64,000 nt of DNA from Pyrus communis. Lineage: Eukaryota > Streptophyta > Magnoliopsida > Rosales > Rosaceae. The position numbers were made by a program, and so were the translations under genes. Positions 19,401-31,024 of the stretch are shown here, piece after piece. Every line of letters begins with the position of its first letter. Within the stretch, counting starts at the first letter, position 1. The stretch is taken from positions 20,378,317 through 20,442,316 of the forward strand of contig NC_084806.1 in the NCBI RefSeq assembly GCF_963583255.1, in the 5' to 3' direction. Below the pieces are notes generated by a model. The model saw nothing but the letters and a program-made list of their open reading frames with translations, made no database searches and had not been told where the DNA came from.

Positions 19401-21437
19401 GACAGGACTGGGTGTAAATAAATACGCTCAAGTGCTACGATCACGTGAAGACTGTGCGAATAATCGCGGGTCACCTACGAGTCGGAACCACCTAAGGTGG
19501 TATGTACGACAGGACTGTGCACCTACCTTGGATCAAAGGTGAGCGTAAGGTGCGGGAGGTGAACATCACGTGAAGGACTGTGCCCTGGCCACGGGCGGGA
19601 GCACTAACACCGGGGTGCAGGTTTATGAGCTATACTATATCTCAACACAATCGTACTCACTACCATTACTAACATCAACATGTACTCACCTGAAGCTTAC
19701 CTGGGCGTCCGCGGCGTCATATAGCACTTCAAAGCATTCACAATAGTTAGGTTCAGGTAATATCCATATGAATATGCCATGATGCAATCTAAACCCAAAC
19801 ATTTCATGATATTCCCAAAATATATAATACGGCGTAACATGTACAATCAATAACACCCTACTCCCAAACTATTTACTTTTGAGAGTAATCATCAATGTTA
19901 AGCCCAATTAGACCCTAGTTACATTAACTATTATTACTTACCTTTCCTTCAATTTCTTGATTCTTCACGCATTGATTTATGATCAACATTAATCGCCAAA
20001 TCATAAAGCTAAATCTCACACTTCCCACCAGTGTCCTTCACATTGCTCAATTCACTAAACAAGGCTATTGTCTCAATTATTTAATCTCATTTATTATATG
20101 GCTGCATCTAACGTCTTGTTAGACTGCCTACGTACCTTAAACAGGGATCAAGCCATTCGTAGTTCGAAATGATTAATTGTAGGTAACAAGCATAGATCAC
20201 TATAGAAGTGCTTGTGGAACTATCAATTATATGTCTATGAAAGAAAAAGGCCCACTCACCTGGAGTCCACGCTATGATTATCTTGCACGCACATCGAGAC
20301 ATCACGATCTATCGTCGCCTGTGACCAATTATCAAATCACGTCTCAAAGTTTTTACCGATAAAATACATAATTTACATAAAACATATCCTCAAGGACCTT
20401 CAAGAATAATTTGAGACCCATTGACCAAAAGTCAATCGTCGATCAAAGATCGACGGTAGGGTCTACAAACCTGTATAGCTCGATTTGGAAGATCCGCATA
20501 TCATATTTTCAATCCTAACTTCCAAAGAACCACATTATGCTTCTAGAATAACATATTAAAATTTTATTACGATCCAACGGTTGGATCCTCGCCAATTCCC
20601 AAAACTGATTAGCGATTAACGTTTTATTTTATGAATTTACAAATCCAATTCGGAAAGATCTGTACTTCGGATTCTCAATTTGTAAGTTCCTACATTCTTC
20701 AAATATTATGTACTACAATGTAACAAAGTTTGGTGACGATCCAACAGTTGGATCGTCGATTCACATAAATACCTATTAACATATCGTACATAATTTAGGT
20801 TCCAACGATCAACCTACATCATTCAAATATCAAGACTAAATTCAAGACATTCGACATAGCCTAAAAATAGCATTGGCGGCCCACTGGCCACCCGCCGCCG
20901 CACGCGCCGCCGTGGGTGGCGGTCGGCCGCTCTGACTCGCCGGAAAATCCAACTATTTCCAAAAATTTTCAAACTTCAAAGAAATGAAGATCTCAGTGAT
21001 TGGAGCAACTTTCATACCTGCCACGAAGTCCAAAAGTGGACGGAAGATGGTCAATTTTGCCCACAAAGCCGGTGGGTGCCTAAAACTTCCAGGTGTCGAT
21101 TTGTCTTCTACAGTGGTCCAACGGGGTCAAGGTTGGTTGGGTTTTGCTCCTGGGATGATGGGCTACAAAGCCCAAGTGGTGACATCGGCCATCACTTTGC
21201 CGATTTGTCGGAAAATCAAAAAGGGTGCTCGGAGCACCGTGAGAACCGCCAACTTTCGTGGTCTCAAACCGCCACATACCGTAGTTAATCAAGGTGGTTC
21301 TTGGGTGGGTTTTGTAGAGGGAAATGAGAGCTTCAATATGGTGGTGGTGGCGTCGAAAAAATCCATCGGAATTGGCCGAAATAGGCCTTGGAAAATGGGT
21401 GGTAGTGAGGGGAAAAATGCGTGGGAAAGCTGGGAGC

Positions 21438-21469
<32 letters not shown>

Positions 21470-22305
21470 CTCTCTCTCTCTCTTTCTTTCTGATTGGCTG
21501 AAGGCTTTCCTCCTTTCTTCTAATTGGTTCTTGTCCCTTTAATTTAATTGGTCCACTTTTCCCACAAGGTCGGAATTCAAATAATTTATAACTAAACTTT
21601 AAATAACCATTTTCAAACGTCCATAACTATACCGTTATAATCCGGACTCGCAAACGGCTTTCGCCTATCCGTTCACACCAACGAGTACTACGAGAATATG
21701 TTAAAAGAATAAGCCATACGTCTCTCTAGACGATGGTCAACATAAGTCAAAATCTTTACCTGTATGGCATTTTCGTTAATTCACGCTTTTAAAATAAAAT
21801 AAAAACGTAAAACTTGAAATAGGTTGTCACATTTTGACTCTTCATGAATAGTCACATGCTTTCCAAAGAGGTATATCACATTCTATAAATAAGGAAGCCC
21901 CCTATAATCACAAAATAATTTTTCATTGTTTTGCATAATCATACATAGAGTATACTAAATATTAGAGAGTCTTATTGAGTCCATATGAGAGAGTTTTCAA
22001 CACAATCATGGTTCATGAAGCCTTGTGATTTGGAGTGGTACTATTACAAGGACAGGGTCGTTGTATGTTGGAGACATGCACCGATCAATCATGAGCACCG
22101 TAGTGGGGAATAAACTTGTCTTAAGGACAAAGTGTCCAACACTTGCCTCGATCGTATTTTCTAGGCTTTTCTAATCCATTATATCATGTTCATTTAACAG
22201 TGGTTACTCATGTGCGTCCAATAATTTTGATATATAATTGCATGAATTATTTCTTAATTTTTTATGCGATTTAATATAGCAATTAGACCCAAGTTTTCCA
22301 ACAAT

Positions 22306-22321
22306 CTTAAGACAAGTTTAT
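22306..22321 (+). other. Candidate self-priming site: complementary to the element's own LTR
   Basis: The sequence cttaagacaagtttat begins two bases after the left LTR ends (22303), at the normal PBS position. It is the exact reverse complement of ataaacttgtcttaag at 22110-22125 inside the same LTR. Fifteen of those bases (taaacttgtcttaag) are also kept in the right LTR near 27175. No tRNA-Met, Asp or other primer complement that I know fits here. Priming by the LTR's own RNA or by a hairpin is inference. Confidence 0.55.
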
Positions 22322-23525
22322 GGTTTGATTGCTATGTTTGTTGAGAACAATATTCAATCGTGTATGTTTTTGCGTGGATTTTCTTTTTCATGGTAGAATG
22401 TTTTGGTTTCTAGTTTTGCATAAAACAGTACATAGGTTAACTGTTTCCAAATATATTGCAAGTTAATTTGATTCAAAAATGCCAACTCGTAACCTTTCAT
22501 CATTATTTTGTTCGTTTGTTTACAGTTAATTGAACCAAGTATTCTTTACAAGTTTATTGGTTTATTGCTATTATAATTTGGCTTATGGGTTTTAATTTTC
22601 TCGACAACATTGGTCATGCACTTCTTTGAAATCGATTGTCATTTTCTCCTGTTGTGCGAGTAATGATGGCACAAAAAAGTTATACTAATACATATACCTG
22701 CATATATGCATTTTATTTCCTGACATTACACTAATTAAATTCATGTATTTGTTGACAATGAGTTTATTAATTTCAATTCTCTGAAATATGCGTGCAAAAG
22801 GATAAAGGTTTTGTTTCACTACTTTTGTTCTAGTAGTCTCAAGTGTGTTAAGGGTTTTAAGATTGGTATGTAGGGAAAACCTATCTTTTGAAAGGATGCG
22901 TTTTTTAGACTGGGTAGATTTACCATGCATTTCGCATAAGATACTTATCTTTGGCACTGAATATTATGTTAAACGTTATGTGCTACCGTTGGTTTGACTG
23001 CATTTACCTTTTATTCATGTCTGTTGTTCGATCTCGGATATTGCTTTGAGAGTTATACATATGCTGTTATTACATTTGGCTGTTTGAATGGTTGTGTGCT
23101 ATGTACATCGATTGCATTGCAATGAAAGGTTGGCTGCCAATCTAGTGGGTAATCACTGAATGTTGTCATTTCCTCATGAACCGGTATAAAGATAGTATGG
23201 CGATGAGGATGTGATCCTTCGGGTTTTCGTTGCTTTACAAGTTATTGTGATTTAAGAACACAACCTTTCTTGTTTTAACAAATGAACAGACATGACTATT
23301 CAAAAATCAGTGTAATATATGATACGTCACTGCGAAGTGAGTTTTCCCCGACTCATGATTGTTCATAAAGAAATCAATTTGACATTTTGTTGTGACAATA
23401 AAAGTGATGTTTTAAGTCAAAACATTTGGTCTTTGGAAAGGAAAAGACTAGACATTAAAACATGGGATATTTCAAAAAAATTAAAAAAATGTATTTGACA
23501 TGATGATGCTTATTAAGTAAGCATA
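22322..23525. other. Non-coding interior of the TGTTGGAAAA element, left part
   Basis: AT-rich, with stops in all frames and no retrotransposon protein motif. Open frames here (for example 22685-22957 minus) show nothing recognisable. Confidence 0.6.
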
Positions 23526-23530
23526 TGAAT

Positions 23531-23816
23531 TGTGACATCCCACATCGCCCAGGGGAGTGATCCTTAAATGTATATTCCCATCCCTACCTAGCACGAGGCC
23601 TTTTGGGAGCTCACTGGCTTCGGGTTCCATGGGAACTCCGAAGTTAAGCGAGAAGGGGGCTAGAGCAATCCCATGATGGGTGACCCACTGGGAAGTTGCT
23701 CGTGAGTTCCCAAAAACAAAACCGTGAGGGCGTGGTCGGGGCCCAAAGTGGACAATATCGTGTTACGGTGGTGGAGCGGGCCCGGGAAGTGGTCTCGCCC
23801 GGGCTGGGATGTGACA
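23531..23816 (+). mobile_element. Solo Cassandra LTR
   Basis: It starts TGTGACATCCCACATCGCCC and ends GGGCTGGGATGTGACA, with perfect terminal inverted repeats of 12 bases and a perfect TSD, tgaat (23526-23530 and 23817-23821). It is 286 bp long. The 5S-like block includes GAACTCCGAAGTTAAGCGAG near 23631 and GATGGGTGACCCACTGGGAA near 23675, in the same arrangement as the LTRs at 15498-16491 but on the plus strand. It is inserted in the interior of the TGTTGGAAAA element. A single LTR without internal region means a solo LTR. Confidence 0.93.
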
Positions 23817-23821
23817 TGAAT

Positions 23822-24737
23822 GGTCATGAGAAGGAAAGGATAAAAGCCAAGAAGTGTTTTTCCCATAATGGCTAGTGAGGCATGAAGGCCTAAGAAGATA
23901 GATATATAAGGTTTATCTTAGTTGTTTCCTACTTCTTAAAAGAAAAACAAAAAAAGGTGATTGATTTAACGATGACGTTAAAATTAACCACAATTATTGA
24001 AGAATTGTGGGGGGGGGGGGGGGGGGGTAGCTTAACTATTTTTGAGATATGAAATTTATTTAAGAAGAATGGAAATATAATTTGCTAATTGAATAAGACA
24101 ATCAAAATGTCATCTCTTGTAATGAGTAATTATTTAAGGTATGGCAAGGTTGGGGACCTTCTTATAAATATCTTAAACGTGGGGGAGTTTACTCAAGTGT
24201 TAGCAAATTACTTATCAAGTTCGAACGCATGTTTTGGAAAACAACTACTCTCAAAGGAAATAATTTCCATGCATGGATATAAAGTTTGTGATGGCCATAT
24301 AATGAGTAGTCAACCTAGTGGTACCAATTTTTAAAGGTTTGACTAGAGAGTAAGTTGTATAATAGAGGGGAATGGGTTAAAAGCCTACGTTTTAAGATTC
24401 GCCATAATGGCAACCCAACCTAGCTGACTGGAGATCCCAAGATCTAGGTTCAAAGGGACAACCAAATTGTGGATGATTCAATGGGAGCACTGTGGAGATA
24501 ATCTCCTACCCATGTCCTATGATGAAACAATGCTATCTGTAGCGTATTTAGGACAAGCTTTACTTTTAATGATTCCTATACTTGGAAATAACAAGTGGGG
24601 TATTGCAGGATACTCTTACTGGGAAGTCACCTATCTTGAGTGAGGAATGGAGCCGTTCCTATGAGAATTTTTTGAAGGGCTTAGTTCTCTAAAAACACTC
24701 ATGAGAAACCAAGAATTGTTTAGGGCCAAAATGAACA
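23822..24737. other. Non-coding interior, with a 19-base G run
   Basis: An uninterrupted run of 19 G lies at 24009-24027. An open frame at 24089-24334 (81 codons) shows no known motif. The rest is non-coding interior of the TGTTGGAAAA element, with wording such as 'ctggagatcccaagatctag' near 24429, which contains a small palindrome. Confidence 0.5.
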
Positions 24738-24742
24738 CAACC

Positions 24743-26542
24743 TGAAGGATTATTTTGGAAGATGACATGTTCATTTAAGCAACATCATTAGCATGCAATT
24801 AACAAATTAAAGGCGGAATCATGCTAGCATGCACTTAAAAACAAAACATTACCCATGAATGTTCAAAGCCTAGTAAAATGGTGAACCAATAATCAACTCA
24901 AAACAAAGTGAGTTGAAATATATACCTTTGTAGATTCCTCTTTGTATTTAAACAAAGGCTAATCACCCAAAGTGAGGGCCTTCATTCCTTGCATCTTAGA
25001 TCTATGGATTTGGATGGATGAAAAAGGTTTCTCCAAAGTTCCCAAAATTGAGAACCTCTAATGATTCATCACCAAGGCATAATGAAGAAGAAATGAGTGA
25101 CCTTGGAGGAGTTTGATTGCTAGATGATCCCTCCAAGGTGGCCGAAATTTTAGAGAGAAAGGAGAGCTTGTGTTCTCATCCTTTCCCCAAAAACAACCCT
25201 TAATGAATTTTAGGCTATAAAGTCCTTTATATAGTCCCTTCAAATAAGTGACCTAATGGACCAAAAGCCCTATTCTTCTAACATGGCCGGCCTATAGGGT
25301 TTATTGGGCTTTCAAGCCCTTTGTTTATTCAAGTTGTCATACAACTTGAGTTAATGGGCTTGACATTCAAATCCCATTGGGCCTTACGGCCCAAAACTAA
25401 CCCGAGGTCTTTAACGAACTTATTCGTTTGATTAATTAACATATTAATTAATCCTAGCCTTAGATAAATAATTAAACCATTTAATTATTCTTACTCATCT
25501 CCGTTGTTTCTTCAAACTCTACCTTACTCGGTGAACGATCCATTAGGTTCCTTTTAGCGAGGCAGTGGGCGATTAAAACTCTTTCTAATCGATTGTGAAT
25601 TGAAACTTACTTTCAATTCTCCCGTTAGTGATAATACACTTTTAGGGCTTCCACAAACCATGGTTGACGCCTAGCAGCATGTCATGGTTACCCAAGCTAA
25701 TCAGAAGAGGTGGAGAACCTATTCAGTTTTAGGATTACAAATGCAATACGGTCTTTCTCTAATACAATACCCTTGACCACATTGTTTGGTTTGATAGTTT
25801 ATTCATGTCTACTATCCAATGTGAGTCTTGTGCTTATATGATTACCTTGAATGTGATTTGGAACACATTCCTAAATCTCATTCATACTTTGGCCAAAGAT
25901 TCTTAATCATATCATAGAGTATTCTCCCTCAAACAGTTTGAAGGTTAGAGATCCCTTGTTGCGCATTCACTTGCCTCCATGGCTAAGTGGCTTAACCCCA
26001 ACGATGCCGTGGACACCCTCCTGATTGAGTGACTTTGACATAATCAAAGATTAAGGACCTAACCACAAGACAACTGTGATGCCTCAGGTCAAAAGACTAA
26101 TTTGCATTATCCCAACCATGAGTTCTCATGTGACATGAATATGAGAACTCTTCGTTGATCGTGTTCAGTGAACTCATTCTCTATTGAGCACCTACGTACT
26201 TGTCTTGATGTCACACACACCAATGACTCGAGACTAGTCACTCTCCCTGAGAGAAGACATAGCACGTACTGATCTTAACGGACTGTCAATGCCCAATTGA
26301 CAATCCTATGATCAGGAACGTTTAGGATGTGTCAACGAAAGAATGGTCTCATGAATCTAACTTCTTTAGATCGCATTCTTCCAATCACATATTCCTTGGA
26401 CTTATCGTTTAAGCATATAACATTTATATGAGATGGCTCAAACAATAATCTTTGCCCTTTACATTTAAACTACATTAGTTTAACTTTGTGAAATGTCCGT
26501 AAAGTATCATCATATGATTGGTTTTAGGGCACATTTCCAACG
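24743..26542 (-). mobile_element. Solo LTR of the TGTTGGAAATGTGCC family
   Basis: Flanked by a perfect TSD, caacc (24738-24742 and 26543-26547). In plus orientation it begins TGAAGGATTATTTTGG and ends ACATTTCCAACG (expected ...CCAACA, last base changed). It is 1,800 bp. From ~25555 to 26540 it is nearly the same as the LTRs at 44114-45908 and 51410-53204; the first 800 bases are more diverged. The parent element reads on the minus strand, since the full copy has its PBS and PPT in that sense. Confidence 0.9.
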
Positions 26543-26782
26543 CAACCGAGCAACCACGGGGTGTCTGGAAGGGTATTGTGTGATTACTATTGTCTTGGTT
26601 TACACAAACAGTTGAGCAGTTCAAGACATTGCCTTCACTGATTAGCCAAGTAAATCTGATAGTAATTCACTACAGAAGGTTCAAAGCCAAAAGCCACTAA
26701 TCCCGATGTGGTACCTTTCCTACTGAATTCTCTCTTTAGTGTCTGCATTGTCATTTGCATGGTATTGAGTCAAGTGAGGGAT

Positions 26783-27367
26783 TGTTGGAAAATTTAATAA
26801 TAATATTATTATATTAAATTTATTAATTGAATGGAAGTTAGAAGTGGAGCCTTTCGGTAGAAAGATGTATCTACTCAAATGACCAGTTGCAACTTTTGAC
26901 TTTTTATGAATAGTCGCTTGCTTTCCAAAGAGGTATCTCATATTCTATAAATAGGGAAGCCCCCTATAATCACAAAATAATTTTTCATTGTTTTACATAA
27001 TCACACATAGAGTGTACTAAATATTAGAGAGTCTCATTGAGTCCATATGAGAGAGTTTTCAACACAATCGTGGTTCATGGAGCCTTGTGATTTGGAGTGC
27101 TACTATTACAAGGACGGGGTTGTTGTACCTTGGGAGACATGCGCCGATTAACCATGAGCACTGTAGTGGGGGCGTAAACTTGTCTTAAGGATGAAGTGTC
27201 CAACACTTGCCTCGACTGTATTTTCTAGGTTTTTCTAATTCATTATATCATGTTCATTTAACATTGGTTACTCAAGTGCATGCATTAATTTTGATATATA
27301 ATTGCATGAATTATTTCTTAAATTTTTATGTGATTTAATATAGCAATTAGACCCAAGTTTTCCAACA
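26783..27367 (+). repeat. Right LTR of the TGTTGGAAAA element
   Basis: Intact 585-bp copy: TGTTGGAAAATTTAATAATA at the start and AAGTTTTCCAACA at the end. TATA-like ctataaatag is at 26944. It differs from the left LTR by scattered substitutions, so the insertion is not recent. Confidence 0.88.
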
Positions 27368-27824
27368 AATCTTACTCAAGCATCCTGAATAAGTCATGCG
27401 ATCGAGCGTATACTATTCTTGCCATGAGCTCTTTGAAATGCAATGTTTGAGGTCTTAGGATAAGAGAAGTAGATATTAGCTTGGAGGTTCGAGATCTTCT
27501 TCACCAAGAAACTCCTTTAATTTTTTGGCCATACCAAGCGGCAAGTGTAATTTGGTATCTCTTTAATACAAAAAGATACAAGCAAGGGGACAAAGCCAAT
27601 ACCTGCAAAGAGAAAAAGAAAACTACCGAAAATGAAAAAAAAAAAAGGAAATGAAATGTCATGAGCATGAGCAGCGGTTGCAACATTTGAAACTGCAGAC
27701 CGCCAATAGTAGGCATTGCAAGCCGTGCACAAAAGAAGCTATGCATGGGTAACCTGATTACTCTCCCTATAAATATGAGTATAAATAAAACTCAACTGAC
27801 GAAGATGACATAAAAAATTATTCA
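27368..27824 (-). other. Possible gene relic, unidentified
   Basis: Minus-strand open frames at 27501-27746 and 27517-27732 overlap. One reads CTACNAYYWRSAVSNVATAA near its start, and the other has a hydrophobic stretch. The layout (coding-like words, then a T-rich segment and ctctttgcag at ~27607, a good acceptor site) could be two exons of an old gene, but I cannot assign a family. It is equally possible that it is non-coding sequence. Confidence 0.25.
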
Positions 27825-28276
27825 TGGAGGATTTATCTTATGGGATAAATAAATATAGGGATATTCCACCCACATATATCCCACCCACATGAGGATATTA
27901 ACCTCCTAATTATCTATGTGATAATTAGATGAAAATCGAGAGATATTCATATTAGAATATACTTGGGATTTTCATGGGTTTTTCAGTCTTTGTACACTCT
28001 CCCAATGACTATATAAGGAGGCTTTGGGGAAGAGAGAAAATATAAGAAACACAAGCTTTTCCACAGTTCAAATATTCTAGTTAGGTCTTTAGAGCTATCA
28101 TTTTCGGCTCTAGGTCTTGGGAGGCAAAAACAAAGGGGCAACTACGGTGAACCCAACGACCTGCGAGGTTCTAGACATACACATAGGGTCAGAGTAGTTG
28201 TTCGTGTATGTAGGAGTGTGTTGAGATTGAAGCTTCCAACACATGCCCTTTCGAATTTATTTATAGTCTTCCAACA
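27825..28276 (+). repeat. 5' LTR of Copia-2
   Basis: The end is fixed by ATAGTCTTCCAACA at 28276, directly before the primer site. The start is less sure: TGGAGGATTTATCTTATG at 27825 is the best TG candidate, giving ~452 bp. A TATA box, actatataagg, is near 28010. The 3' LTR of this element has been lost, so there is no pair to compare. Confidence 0.65.
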
Positions 28277-28277
28277 G

Positions 28278-28290
28278 TGGTATCAGAGCC
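28278..28290 (+). other. Primer-binding site of Copia-2 (initiator tRNA-Met)
   Basis: The sequence tggtatcagagcc is the standard Copia primer site complementary to the 3' end of initiator tRNA-Met. It starts one base after the LTR. Confidence 0.9.
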
Positions 28291-28840
28291 ACTCACACAC
28301 TCCTCGCATGAAAGCATGATATATATATATATATATATATATGAATATGCCATGAATGCTTGTCTTTAAAATTTTCGTTTTTGCCACGTTTAAAATTTGG
28401 TAAAGAAAAACCAAGTGGTTAGAGAGATAATTGAAACCCTAGTTTTGTAATAGCATGAAAAACGAATTTTTTCAAGGTCTTTACGACCCTTTTTTCGTGC
28501 GGTTAGAGTTATTTTTGGAATTCGCCAAAGAATATTTAATGGTAGATGGTAATCTGATCTTTCCAACGACATTAAATATGTATAAAACAGATGCATATTT
28601 GCTAAGTTATGGTCTCTGTAAACAGGCCTTGCGAGAGTGAAAAATCTGGAAATTCCAGATTTTTTGGATGAAGATGATGAACAGTGGTTCATCTCTTCTT
28701 TCACTCTTGGCCTAAGCAAGTACGAGCACAACACTAGGCTTTCATGGATATTAGCTACACCGTTGGATTCATCTTAGGGAGTTCAATCCAACGTAGGTCA
28801 AAAGAACGGCATCGGACCGCAAAAGACGGCGCGTGTGTGT
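28291..28840 (+). other. Leader of Copia-2, left part
   Basis: Untranslated leader between primer site and gag. It holds an AT microsatellite at ~28317-28342 and the palindrome tctggaaattccaga at 28649. It is cut at 28840 by the Gypsy insertion and resumes, after a probable deletion, at 39601. Confidence 0.6.
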
Positions 28841-30881
28841 TGATAGGAGTATAGTTATGCTAGTTAGTTATGTTGTTTCCTTGCATTTAGTTAGCTAATT
28901 ACTACTTATTATAGTGTTTTAAGCTATTTTCGTGTGTTTGTAGGTCCTAATGACAAAGTTAGCAAGAAAAGGCAATTTTGAGCCTTTTAGAGCAGTTTTG
29001 GGCTTATTATGGATAGCTTGCATATGGAGCAAGGTGGATGGATGACTTTGGAGTCAAAAGAGGCTAGGAACATGCTACAAATCTGGAGAAACAAGTTAAA
29101 GACAAAGAAGATAAGGAAAGAGCAAGAAATAAGGAACATTTCCAACCTTATCCAAAGAACCTTATCTTATCCAAACCTTATCCTAACCTAATCTTGTTCC
29201 ACCTTAATTTTAGCTGCAAAGAGGACTTCATTTCAGATTAATACACCTAGATATATGGTTCTAGAAGGTCTTATCCCTCTCCTACAAAGGTGTCGCACCC
29301 CTTAGCCTTTGTTTATCTAGAAATCTGCCCTAATATTCTTTCTAGAAGACCTTATCTGCTTCTAAATGTATGCCGCACCCTCTACATATTCTTTTTGGTT
29401 TTCTGATTTCTAGAAGGTCCAAAACCCTAACCTTTTCCCCCTAGGATTGTGTAGTCCTTTTCCTTTCAGATTTTGGGCACCTTAGTCTCTTTCCTACTTG
29501 ATTTCTGCCTAACCCTAGGGTTTGCCGTGCATCATATATATAAATTCATGTTTGTGCGGCAACCCCCCCACCATCTATTCACTCATTCATTCATTCATTC
29601 ATACATTCAGCCATCAAACACCATAATTCACACCACATCACCCTAGTGTCACAAGCAAGGAGGGAAGGAAGAAGATGACTTGTGCAATCTGCCATCTAAG
29701 GGAGTGCCGTGCATGCCATTGGAGTGTGGAGCGTTTCTGGGTGCTTTCTATCCTTAGTTTTAGTTCGATGTTTATTTTAACTTGGTTTTCAATTATGATG
29801 AACACATGGAACTAATTTCTTTTTAGTTGGAGGCGAATTCGAAGCCATGATTATATGTTTTATATGAATTGATTACATCCAGTTATTGTTTCTTAAGTCT
29901 TGAATGTGATTTGCTTATTTGAGTTATTAAAACTTGTTTATGTATGTTGGTTGAGGGTCGACACTTAATTTGCATGTGTGAATTTGATGCTAGAGTATAA
30001 GGGAATTTCACCTAATCGTTATTCACTTATATTCACAAGTAGTGGAGGTTGCTAGTCACAATCGTGTTAAGTAAATCCTTGGTATGAGTCTCATGCGTTT
30101 CATAGTGATGAATGCCTTTCAATGCTTATGATTTTCATAGAACTTAATGACTTTTGATATGTATCTTTATTATGCGTTTCATATAGAGAACTTGAGAAAG
30201 ATAATTTGGTTGCAATGCGTATTTCATCCAATTCAATGAGTTAAGGAAAATCTAAAAGTTAATTTATGCTTTTCATGGTTAATTTGGGGCATTGTCATTC
30301 ATAGTCTAAAGGAATAATAACTGGAAATTGGTTTATATGCATATGTCATGTGTGGAGAAGGACCCTCTAACTAGCCTTTCACCGATTTAATTCACCTTAA
30401 TTTGAAGTCTTTTAAGTTGTTTTGCAATCTGTTAAGTTTAGGTTTAAATTTGTCCAAATAAACCCCCCTTGACATTGAGTTGTGTCCTTTAGTTAGAACT
30501 AGTTTAAATCTGTCTCCATTGTTTATTTTGATTCTAAGTTAGTTAAATTTCGTCTAAATATCCCCATAGAGTCAGTTTTGTGTCTATTTGATAGTATTGA
30601 GTTGTTTAGAGTCGGTTTAGCTTCTTTTGAGTCAAGTTAAGATTTATTTTCGTCAAAATCACTTGTTAGGTCTAGAATTGAGTCTTTTTGATTGTTTGTT
30701 GCTGTTTTGAGTGTTTTGAGTTAGTTTTAAGTCTATAGAGTCTAAATTAGTGATTTTAAGTCTTATTTGTGTTGATTAACATCCCTAGTTAATCCCCGGT
30801 CTAGAACGATCCCTACTTACATATATACTACAATTGTCAACAATAGGGTTTAATTTGTGTGTCAAGTTAATTTTCACATCA
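28841..30881 (+). repeat. 5' LTR of the Gypsy element
   Basis: Starts TGATAGGAGTATAGTTATGC and ends AATTTTCACATCA; 2,041 bp. The left TSD is tgtgt (28836-28840). A TATA-like catatatataaat is near 29531. The LTR end region carries 'gaacgatccctacttacata', shared with the LTRs at 7894, 35753, 37783 and (minus) 53255, so all belong to one superfamily. Confidence 0.88.
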
Positions 30882-30884
30882 ACT

Positions 30885-30904
30885 TTTAGCGCCGTTGCCT
30901 GGGA
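30885..30904 (+). other. Primer-binding site region of the Gypsy element
   Basis: Just after the LTR the sequence reads tttagcgccgttgcctggga. It resembles tggcgccgttgccgggga, the plant tRNA-Asp type primer site used by Athila/Tat Gypsy elements, with a few changes. The tRNA assignment is from memory of the family. Confidence 0.6.
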
Positions 30905-31024
30905 TTAGCAAAATTGCTAATCTTCCCCTAGTAGTGCCGTGTGTTTTTCTTTTGTGTTTGTTTCTGTTTTGTTTTATTTTCTGATTTGTTTTTGTTTTGT
31001 TTTCTTGGTTTTAGGTACTAGTTT

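Larger units (their letters stand above)
18208..21831 (+). mobile_element. 3.6 kb solo LTR (or non-autonomous element), TGACACACCCCG family
   Basis: It starts TGACACACCCCGACTCGG and ends AATAGGTTGTCACA, flanked by a perfect TSD, ttttg (18203-18207 and 21832-21836). The same family supplies the fragment at 1-176. It splits the left LTR of the TGTTGGAAAA element, whose sequence resumes exactly after the TSD. It holds a 66-bp tandem repeat, a MITE, a 'gatccaacggttggatcc' palindrome near 20572, and a T-run at 21447. A 169-residue open frame at 20984-21493 shows no recognisable domain and runs into the T-run as poly-Phe, so I do not call it a gene. With no primer site or PPT seen inside, a long solo LTR is the simplest reading. 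Confidence 0.8.
18092..27367 (+). mobile_element. Non-coding LTR element (TGTTGGAAAA family) carrying three later insertions
   Basis: Left LTR 18092-22303 (583 bp net, split by the insertion at 18208-21831) and right LTR 26783-27367 (585 bp). The ends are perfect inverted repeats in the right LTR: TGTTGGAAAA...TTTTCCAACA. The flanking 5-mers are actct (18087-18091) and aatct (27368-27372), a TSD with one change. A purine-rich tract, aagtgaggga, precedes the right LTR. Once the Cassandra LTR and the 1.8 kb solo LTR are removed, the interior is about 2.4 kb, with no Gag or Pol motif in any frame. It is thus a non-autonomous, LARD-like element. There is no tRNA-type PBS; the unusual sequence at 22306-22321 is described separately. 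The TATA box is probably ctataaata near 21877 (right LTR 26944). Confidence 0.85.

Noticed and set aside
20984..21493. 169-codon open frame in the 3.6 kb LTR
   Set aside because: No known motif; the C-terminus is poly-Phe encoded by a T run; overlapping frames on both strands are open too, as expected from local base composition.
28278..28290. tRNA gene fragment
   Set aside because: It is only the 13-base primer complement after a Copia LTR.
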